Shown here piece after piece: positions 14,018-19,609 of a stretch of 19,609 nt of DNA; position 1 is the stretch's first letter, and each line of letters opens with the position of its first letter. The stretch is taken from NCBI GenBank assembly GCA_934203355.1, contig CAKPZC010000040.1, positions 1 through 19,609 on the forward strand, read 5' to 3'. Both the position numbers and the translations under genes were made by a program. The stretch is from an uncultured Prevotella sp. (GTDB taxonomy: Bacteria; Bacteroidota; Bacteroidia; Bacteroidales; Bacteroidaceae). The notes beneath the pieces are model-generated. The model did no database searches. It was not told the origin of the DNA and saw nothing but the letters and a program-made list of their open reading frames with translations.

Positions 14018-16345
14018 TTACATCACGCTTATTTCATCCACAAAGAGGAAGGCTGGTTTTCCCTTTCCGCTGTGCCATTCGGGTATGCTGCGCTCCGAAG
14101 TGGCGAGCACTTTCACGTAGCGTGCCTTTACGGTTGGGAAGTCAAGTTTGTGGGTGTATACCTTGTCGGCAGCATCCTTAGTCATAGCCGGCAGCTGCTT
14201 TGTAGCCACAGTCTTGAATGTCTTGCCGTCCTGCGACACGCTCACCTCGATGTTGCGTGCGTCGAAAACCCATGAGCCTCTGTCTACACATGTGTTGAAC
14301 TCCACGTGCGAGATAGCATTGGTCGTCTGCATGTCGACAACAGCCTCAAGGTCGTTCTCGCAGAATCCGAGCCAGCGACCTGTGCCGAAGCCAGTGTCGC
14401 CCAGCAAACCGTCGGTCAGAGCCACCGCGCCGTTATAGGTGTAGTTGTTGTGGGTGGGCTGCAACAGAGTGACGGGGCAGGCTGTAGCCTTATTGAAGTT
14501 TATTTCCTGGCGGCTCACATTGCTTCGCTTGCCGTCGCGGAAGGCAGCTGCGCTAATCTTGGCAGATTTCTGCAGGTGGATAGCTCCCGTGTAGAGCGGG
14601 CTGTTGGCAGTAGGCTCCGAGCCATCGAGTGTGTAGCGAATTTCGGCGTTGCCTGTTGTAGTGAGGTGCACAACAATCTCGCGCCACTTGTTGTCGGAGT
14701 CGACATGAATGTTGACGTTGAAGAGATGCTTGGCATAGTTGTAGCCCAGACGGTCGTAGAGATGGGTGAACTCCACGAGGCGACTTGTGAAGTCGGCATA
14801 GTTCTTCTGTTCAGGCTGGCTCCACTGCACCTCGCTCAGGGCTGCCAATCGAGGCAGTGCCATATATTGCATTTGCTTGAAAGTAGGCATATACTCGGTC
14901 CAGATATTAGCCTGCACACCGATGATGTGGCGCGACTCGTCGGCAGTAAGCTCCTTGGGCATAGGCTCATAAGAGTAGACGCGCTCTAACGGCAGGTAGC
15001 CACCGATGGCTTCAGGCTCGTTCTTCTTGTCGAGAGCCTGATAGTAGTCGAAGTAGAGATAGCTGTTGGGGGTCATCACTACATCGTGGTGTTGCTTAGC
15101 AGCAGCGATGCCGCCAGCCTCTCCGCGCCACGACATCACAGTGGCACCCTCGGCAAGTCCGCCCTCAAGAATCTCGTCCCATCCGATGGTGTTGCGTCCG
15201 AGCGACTTCAGATAGTTAGAGGCATGTGTGATGACGTAGCTCTGCAGACGCTCCTCGGCAGAGTGACCGTCCTTTGCCTCAAGATGCAGGGCCTTGATGC
15301 GAGCCTGACACTTGGGACACTTCTGCCACTGGGTCTTGGGACACTCGTCGCCACCCACATGGATATATTTCGACGGGAACAGGGCCACAACTTCCTTCAA
15401 TACGTCGTCGACAAACTTCATTGTCTTGTCGTTGCCAGCGCAGAGCACATTGTCCGAAACGCCCCACATCTCCCACACCTTATAAGGACCGCCTGTGCAG
15501 CCAAACTCGGGATAGGCGGCAAGAGCAGCCTGCATGTGTCCAGGCAGGTCTATTTCGGGAACGATGGTGATGTAGCGGTCGGCGGCATACTTCACGATGT
15601 CGCGTATCTCCTTCTGTGTGTAGAATCCGCCATAGGGTTTGCCGTCATACTTGCCAGTGTTGTGACCAATGACGGTCTGTGTGCGCTTTGAGCCTATCTC
15701 GGTGAGCAGCGGATACTTCTTTATCTCGATGCGCCATCCCTGGTCGTCGGTCAGGTGCCAGTGGAAACGGTTGATGTTGTGCAGGGCGAGCATGTCGATA
15801 AACTGGCGTATGGAGTCGGTGCTCACGAAGTGGCGCGACACGTCGAGGTGTGTTCCGCGGTAAGAGAATCGCGGAGCGTCGGCTATGTGGGCGCAGGGAA
15901 TAGCCACCTGCGATGCCTTGCCGCTAACCACTGGCAACGACTTGCGCAGGGTCTGTATGCCATAGAACACTCCTGCAGCCGAAGCTCCAGCTATACGTAT
16001 GCGCTTGGCGTCGACGTCGAGTTTGTAGCCCTCGGCGTTGTCGATGGTCTTGTCGATAGACAGCACAATGGCTGTGGCGTTCTTGACCTGCTTGCCGATG
16101 GTGGGGCGCATGCCGGTGGCTTGCTCGATGTAAGAGGCAAGCATGGCGGCGTTGCGCTTCATGTCGTTGCTGCTTGTGGCAACAACTATGGATGTCTTGC
16201 CGTTAAGAGTGAATGGTGTGTCGTTGGTAACGTCTACCTGGCGCGGTTGAGGCACGATGTTGAAGTCCGCAGTCTGTCCCGATGCGGAGCCGGGCAGGAG
16301 GAATGCCATTGAGGCAACTACTCCTGTCAATAGTTTCTGATTCAT
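14018..16345 (-). CDS. Secreted beta-N-acetylhexosaminidase, glycoside hydrolase family 20
   Basis: GH20 enzymes remove terminal beta-linked GlcNAc or GalNAc by substrate-assisted catalysis. The 775-residue protein has a signal peptide (about 1-24, GSASGQ), the GH20b domain (about 28-150), and the catalytic barrel (about 155-510) with FSYRGTHLDVSRHF, WHLTDDQGWRIEIKKYP, and HVGGDE carrying the catalytic Asp333-Glu334 pair. A chitobiase C-terminal-like domain follows (about 545-620, IRYTLDGSEPTANSPLYTG), then an F5/8-type galactose-binding-like domain (about 635-773, VEVSVSQDGKTF-like strand and ARYVKVLA). That modular tail suggests host or dietary glycans. No lipobox is seen, so it is probably periplasmic. 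It has a textbook promoter and stands alone. Confidence 0.94.
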   Translation of the reverse strand: MNQKLLTGVVASMAFLLPGSASGQTADFNIVPQPRQVDVTNDTPFTLNGKTSIVVATSSNDMKRNAAMLASYIEQATGMRPTIGKQVKNATAIVLSIDKTIDNAEGYKLDVDAKRIRIAGASAAGVFYGIQTLRKSLPVVSGKASQVAIPCAHIADAPRFSYRGTHLDVSRHFVSTDSIRQFIDMLALHNINRFHWHLTDDQGWRIEIKKYPLLTEIGSKRTQTVIGHNTGKYDGKPYGGFYTQKEIRDIVKYAADRYITIVPEIDLPGHMQAALAAYPEFGCTGGPYKVWEMWGVSDNVLCAGNDKTMKFVDDVLKEVVALFPSKYIHVGGDECPKTQWQKCPKCQARIKALHLEAKDGHSAEERLQSYVITHASNYLKSLGRNTIGWDEILEGGLAEGATVMSWRGEAGGIAAAKQHHDVVMTPNSYLYFDYYQALDKKNEPEAIGGYLPLERVYSYEPMPKELTADESRHIIGVQANIWTEYMPTFKQMQYMALPRLAALSEVQWSQPEQKNYADFTSRLVEFTHLYDRLGYNYAKHLFNVNIHVDSDNKWREIVVHLTTTGNAEIRYTLDGSEPTANSPLYTGAIHLQKSAKISAAAFRDGKRSNVSRQEINFNKATACPVTLLQPTHNNYTYNGAVALTDGLLGDTGFGTGRWLGFCENDLEAVVDMQTTNAISHVEFNTCVDRGSWVFDARNIEVSVSQDGKTFKTVATKQLPAMTKDAADKVYTHKLDFPTVKARYVKVLATSERSIPEWHSGKGKPAFLFVDEISVM

Positions 16346-16418
16346 TGTATTTGTTTAGCAAGAATAGGTTTGTGGTTAAAACCGTGGCTAAAAATAGCCT
16401 TATATATATATTATGATG

Positions 16419-16449
16419 CAAAATTAGACAAAAAATAGTACAATTCAAA
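16419..16449 (-). promoter_or_regulatory. Promoter of the GH20 gene
   Basis: On the minus strand TTTG (16449-16446), exactly 19 bp, then TAATTTTG (16426-16419). Both boxes match the Bacteroidetes consensus without mismatch, about 75 nt before the start codon. Confidence 0.82.
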
Positions 16450-16524
16450 AGCTATAGACATTTTTTTTGCCTGCTATAGAGTTATTAAAGTGCCGATTAT
16501 GCAATAAAATTCATAGAATATCAT

Positions 16525-16532
16525 TAACTTTG
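16525..16532 (+). promoter_or_regulatory. Probable -7 box of the PurF-like gene
   Basis: TAACTTTG matches the -7 consensus, 39 bp before the start codon. No TTTG is present at the right distance upstream; TATG at 16498-16501 is the nearest approach, at 23 bp. An activator or a weak promoter is possible. Confidence 0.55.
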
Positions 16533-16571
16533 CAACACAAATTTTCAAAATAACATAAACATCAGGATTTT

Positions 16572-18005
16572 ATGGGAGGCATATTCGGCACCATTTCCAA
16601 GAAAAGCTGTGTAGCAGACGTTTTCTATGGAACCGACTACAATTCACATCTCGGCACGCGACGTGGCGGTCTGGCGATGTACAGTAAGGAAAAGGGATTC
16701 GTGCGTTCGATTCACAATTTGGAGAGCTCTTACTTCCGCTCCAAGTTTGAGCCAACGCTCGACCGCTTTGAGGGAAGCACGGCAGGCATCGGCGTAATCA
16801 GCGACACCGACGCGCAACCGCTTGTAATCAATTCGCATCTTGGACGTTTCGCAATCTGCACTGTTGCCAAGATAGTGAACATTGAAGAGCTAACTCAGAA
16901 ACTGCTTGCGAAGAACATGCACTTTGCTGAGCTTTCACAGAGTGCAACAAACCAAACCGAACTCGTTGCCTTGCTCATTATTCAAGGCAAGACGTTCAAG
17001 GAAGGTATAGAGAACGTATACCACAACATCAAGGGCTCATGTACCATGATGATTCTAACCGAGAATTCGCTTATCTGCGCCCGCGACTCATGGGGACGCA
17101 CACCTATAATTATAGGCAAGAAGGATGGGGCTTATGCCGCTTCGAGCGAATCGACTTCTTTCCCTAATCTTGATTATGAAGCCGACTACAATGTGGGCCC
17201 AGGAGAAATCGTGGAGCTTACACCCGACGGCATGACACAGCTGCGACCCGCCAACAAGAAGATGCAGGTGTGTTCGTTCCTGTGGGTATACTACGGATTC
17301 CCAACTTCGACCTACGAGGGCAAGAATGTGGAGGAAGCGCGTTTCACCAACGGATTCAACCTTGCTAAGACCGACGACGTGGAGGTAGACTGCTGTTCGG
17401 GAATACCCGACTCGGGCACAGGCATGGCTATGGGTTATGCCGCAGGAAAGGGTGTGCCCTATCAGCGCTGCATTGCCAAGTACACGCCGACATGGCCTCG
17501 CTCGTTCACTCCCACCAATCAGGAGATGCGCTCGCTTGTGGCAAAGATGAAGCTCATCCCCAACAAGGCTATGATTAATGGCAAACGAGTGCTCTTCTGC
17601 GACGACTCTATCGTGCGCGGCACACAGCTGCGCGACAACGTGAAGGGACTCTTCGATGCCGGACTCAAGGAGTATCACATGCGTATAGCATGTCCGCCAC
17701 TCGTGTATGGATGCCCATTCATCAACTTCACATCAGCTAAGAGCGACATGGAGCTCATCACACGACGCATCATACAGAAGTTTGAGGGCGACGCCAACAA
17801 GGACCTCGACAAGTATGCCACCACAGGCTCACCGCAGTACAACAAGATGGTCGACGAAATACGCCGACAGCTTGGACTCACATCGCTGAAGTTCAACACC
17901 ATCGAGCAGCTCATCAAGGCCATCGGATTGCCTAAGTGCCAGGTGTGTACCCACTGTTTCGACGGATCGAGCAAGTATACGCTTGAACAACAGGCCGACG
18001 AATAA
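16572..18005 (+). CDS. Amidophosphoribosyltransferase-like protein lacking glutaminase residues
   Basis: The 477-residue protein has the PurF layout: an N-terminal class II glutamine amidotransferase fold (about 1-225) and a C-terminal phosphoribosyltransferase domain (about 230-470). The PRPP loop VLFCDDSIVRGT is intact (Asp344-Asp345, Arg349). Cysteines expected to hold an Fe-S cluster, as in the Bacillus enzyme, are at 234, 381, 456 and 459, with an extra one at 462. The start is MGGIFGTIS, so the catalytic Cys is Gly2. The region that should carry the RYST loop reads GVISDTDAQP (74-83), the NGN region reads CTVAKIVN, and the usual DTE reads NQTE. Glutamine hydrolysis is therefore unlikely; an ammonia-dependent or different phosphoribosyl reaction is inference. 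A canonical purF may lie elsewhere in the genome. Confidence 0.85.
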   Translation: MGGIFGTISKKSCVADVFYGTDYNSHLGTRRGGLAMYSKEKGFVRSIHNLESSYFRSKFEPTLDRFEGSTAGIGVISDTDAQPLVINSHLGRFAICTVAKIVNIEELTQKLLAKNMHFAELSQSATNQTELVALLIIQGKTFKEGIENVYHNIKGSCTMMILTENSLICARDSWGRTPIIIGKKDGAYAASSESTSFPNLDYEADYNVGPGEIVELTPDGMTQLRPANKKMQVCSFLWVYYGFPTSTYEGKNVEEARFTNGFNLAKTDDVEVDCCSGIPDSGTGMAMGYAAGKGVPYQRCIAKYTPTWPRSFTPTNQEMRSLVAKMKLIPNKAMINGKRVLFCDDSIVRGTQLRDNVKGLFDAGLKEYHMRIACPPLVYGCPFINFTSAKSDMELITRRIIQKFEGDANKDLDKYATTGSPQYNKMVDEIRRQLGLTSLKFNTIEQLIKAIGLPKCQVCTHCFDGSSKYTLEQQADE

Positions 18006-18008
18006 AAC

Positions 18009-18044
18009 AAAAGGGCAGGGATTCTCGCGAATTCCTGCCCTTTT
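18009..18044. terminator. Terminator of the PurF-like gene
   Basis: AAAAGGGCAGG pairs with CCTGCCCTTTT; the stem extends inward through one G-T pair to a TCGC loop, 16 pairs in all. It begins 4 nt after the stop codon. The A and T ends make it potentially bidirectional. Confidence 0.9.
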
Positions 18045-18306
18045 AGTCATTTTCAAACTTTCACTTTGTTGTCCCTACAACAATCAAATACCTTTTTACC
18101 TTTAAATCGTTTAATATAATTAAAACAAACCTTTATTTAGTAACAACAACTTGTGTTAATCAAAATGAACCTTTCTTTAAAATATTACCTATAACGTATT
18201 CTTTTCTTTTTCTGATGCAAATTTAAGAATAATCCTAATATGAGTCAATAAAAATATGCTACATTTTGCATTTTTTGTTGTGCAAACGTTTGACTTAATG
18301 TCCATA
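18045..18306. other. AT-rich intergenic region between the PurF-like gene and the YeiH gene
   Basis: No gene is supported in this stretch of about 260 bp. It holds a 7-bp stem with a CCCT loop (TTGTTGT/ACAACAA, 18066-18083), several ACCTTT words, a possible minus-strand promoter (TATTG, 20 bp, TAAATTTG at 18225-18218), and the 10-bp palindrome CAAACGTTTG (18283-18292). A minus-strand transcript from that promoter would end at the purF-side terminator after about 200 nt and would carry no convincing reading frame. Confidence 0.4.
18283..18292. promoter_or_regulatory. Palindrome CAAACGTTTG, possible operator for the YeiH gene
   Basis: This perfect 10-bp palindrome lies 14 bp upstream of the -33 box of the transporter promoter, a position suited to an activator. 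No regulator gene is nearby. A 10-bp palindrome can occur by chance. Confidence 0.3.
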
Positions 18307-18339
18307 TTTGGGTCATATCCAAGATTTGTTGTAATTTTG
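18307..18339 (+). promoter_or_regulatory. Promoter of the YeiH-family gene
   Basis: TTTG (18307-18310), 21 bp, TAATTTTG (18332-18339). The leader of about 60 nt contains the second copy of the 24-bp palindromic element. Confidence 0.75.
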
Positions 18340-18358
18340 CATCAAAACTCACAACAAT

Positions 18359-18382
18359 TAACTACTTTCGCTTGCGAAACTT
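18359..18382 (+). repeat. 24-bp dispersed element, copy 2
   Basis: Identical over 24 bases to 4034-4057, with the TTTCGCTTGCGAAA core. This copy lies inside the predicted leader of the transporter gene and ends 23 nt before its start codon, so the hairpin would be in the mRNA close to the ribosome binding region. Confidence 0.75.
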
Positions 18383-18405
18383 TAATAAACATAAAATAAC
18401 GAGAG

Positions 18406-19494
18406 ATGAATAAGAATGAAATCTGCTATATAGCGATTGTAGCAGTGTTGGGCGTTTCCCTGCTCTTGGGATTCGCCGTCGAAGTGTTTGGATTGGATTT
18501 GGGCAGTGCAGCATGGATTGCTGAATGGGTGACGTCGCCCATAGCACTCGCCATCGGTTTTGTGTTTGCCTTGACAATGGGCAAGGCGTTTCCCGACTTT
18601 AACAAGACGATGTCGAAAAAGTTGCTGCAAAACTCGGTCATAGGATTGGGTTTCGGCATGAATGTCGACAAGGCTCTTGCCTCGGGCTCCGAGGGTATGA
18701 TGTTTACTATTGTCAGCGTGTTTGGCACTCTTGCCCTTGGCTGGCTCTTCGGCAGAAAACTTCTCGGTGTTGACTCGCAGACGAGCTATCTGCTGTCGTC
18801 GGGCACTGCCATATGTGGTGGGTCGGCAATAGCCGCCGTGGCACCTATCATCAAGGCAAAGGCCGAGAGCATGTCTGTGGCACTTGGCGTGGTGTTTGTG
18901 CTCAATGGCATCGCTCTGTTTCTCTTCCCCGTCGTGGGCGACGCTCTGGGCATGACAATGAAGCAGTTTGGCATGTGGGCAGCAATAGCCATCCACGACA
19001 CGTCGTCGGTGGTGGGAGCCGGAGCAGCCTACGACCAGATGCACCCCTCGCTCGTGGCATCGCAGGGAGTAAGCGCGCTTGAGGTGGCTACGACAATCAA
19101 ACTCACTCGTGCCCTCTGGATTGTGGTTTTGGCGTTGGTCACTCCCTTCTTCTTCCGCAAGTCGCTCGCCAATGCTACCGATGGCGCCACGAAACCCTGG
19201 TATAAGTGTGTGCCGCATTTCATCCTGTGGTTTGTTGTGGCAATCCTCTTCAACACCTATGTGCTGAGCAACGCCTCGCTCCTTGGCGATGCTTCATCGT
19301 CATTGGGCAGCCAGTTCAGCGGAGCCGTAGGCAAACTTGCCAAACATCTCATCACCCTATCGCTCTTCTTCATTGGAGCCTCGCTGACACGCGAGACACT
19401 GCGCAGCGTTGGATTAAAACCCTTGGTTCAGGGTGTGCTGTTGTGGATAAGCATCAGTGTGGCGAGTTTGGCATACATATTTTGGGTTGAATAG
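18406..19494 (+). CDS. YeiH-family putative sulfate export transporter
   Basis: The 362-residue protein is hydrophobic throughout, with about 10-11 membrane helices. It carries the family (PF03601-type) segments: a G-rich LLQNSVIGLGFGMN stretch (about 67-80), SSGTAICGGSAIAAVAPIIKAK (about 131-152), and IHDTSSVVGAGAAY followed by ATTIKLTRALWIV. The family is annotated as putative sulfate exporters, but few members have been tested, so the substrate is uncertain. It has its own promoter with a structured leader. No cysteine, taurine or LysR-type regulator gene is adjacent. The stop codon is followed by a cluster of small hairpins. Confidence 0.88.
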   Translation: MNKNEICYIAIVAVLGVSLLLGFAVEVFGLDLGSAAWIAEWVTSPIALAIGFVFALTMGKAFPDFNKTMSKKLLQNSVIGLGFGMNVDKALASGSEGMMFTIVSVFGTLALGWLFGRKLLGVDSQTSYLLSSGTAICGGSAIAAVAPIIKAKAESMSVALGVVFVLNGIALFLFPVVGDALGMTMKQFGMWAAIAIHDTSSVVGAGAAYDQMHPSLVASQGVSALEVATTIKLTRALWIVVLALVTPFFFRKSLANATDGATKPWYKCVPHFILWFVVAILFNTYVLSNASLLGDASSSLGSQFSGAVGKLAKHLITLSLFFIGASLTRETLRSVGLKPLVQGVLLWISISVASLAYIFWVE

Positions 19495-19515
19495 ACTTAT
19501 GAGGGTGTCAAAATA

Positions 19516-19593
19516 GGAGTTAGAGGAAGTTTGGGCTTCGCCCGAAGTTAACGGAAGTTCTTGCTAAGGCAAGCGGCAAAGCCGAGCGAGCGG
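19516..19593 (+). repeat. AGTT units and a run of small hairpins after the YeiH gene
   Basis: AGTTAGAGGA, AGTTTGGG, AGTTAACGGA and AGTTC recall the unit of the array after rsgA. Three stems follow in a row: GGGC/GCCC with a TTC loop (19533-19543), CTTGC/GCAAG (19560-19573) and CGGC/GCCG (19574-19584). CTTCG/CGAAG (19536-19547) would compete with the first. No T-run follows, so a simple terminator is unlikely. Confidence 0.5.
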
Positions 19594-19609
19594 ACATATG
19601 TATAATTTG

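Noticed and set aside
16572..18005. PurF-like gene as a pseudogene
   Set aside because: The reading frame is intact, the PRPP loop and metal-binding cysteines are preserved, and the glutaminase fold is still full length, which argues for selection and not decay.
19594..19609. Promoter box at the very end of the window (TATAATTTG)
   Set aside because: The spacing within the -7 box is wrong by one base, there is no matching -33 box, and the downstream gene is outside the window.

Overview
The window looks like a chromosomal segment from a Bacteroidales bacterium, most likely Prevotella or a close relative (inference). The support is: promoters of the Bacteroidetes type (TTTG, 19-21 bp, TAnnTTTG) in front of most transcription units; a DUF5606 gene and a long-form NusB, both typical of the phylum; a TonB-receptor-like outer membrane barrel with an N-terminal carboxypeptidase-regulatory domain; and AT-rich intergenic DNA between genes of moderate GC. 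I see no rRNA, tRNA, CRISPR array, integrase, transposase or phage gene.

Layout. 124-2928 (+) is an outer membrane beta-barrel gene that converges on a minus-strand group: 2982-3398 S4 RNA-binding protein, 3404-3988 pth, and 4167-4760 ribosomal protein L25/Ctc. A divergent promoter region (4761-5053) separates L25 from a plus-strand housekeeping operon: nusB, yajC, a CdaR/YbbR-like gene, coaE, a DUF5606 gene and rsmA (5054-9527). A bidirectional terminator at 9554-9589 separates rsmA from a secreted GH36 alpha-galactosidase (9593-11806, -). That gene is divergent from frr (true start 11993), which is followed by rsgA (12801-13733). A secreted GH20 beta-hexosaminidase (14018-16345, -) converges on rsgA and is divergent from a PurF-like gene (16572-18005). 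The last gene is a YeiH-family transporter (18406-19494).

How the genes fit together. Most encode translation or RNA functions: peptidyl-tRNA hydrolysis, L25, NusB antitermination, 16S rRNA dimethylation by RsmA, ribosome recycling by Frr and 30S maturation by RsgA. The two glycosidases and the outer membrane barrel are surface or periplasmic functions set among them.

The most unusual content lies in the gaps. The whole frr-rsgA spacer is one imperfect palindrome of about 200 bp built from 10-nt units (TAAGCCTnnn on one arm, its complement on the other), closed by an 18-bp perfect inverted repeat. Directly after rsgA is a second 10/11-nt array (AGTTATTGGG-like). A 24-bp element with a palindromic core occurs in two leaders 14 kb apart, and AGTT-type units with small hairpins return at the end of the window. 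The PurF-like protein keeps its PRPP loop and probable Fe-S cysteines but has glycine in place of the catalytic cysteine and has lost the other glutaminase residues.
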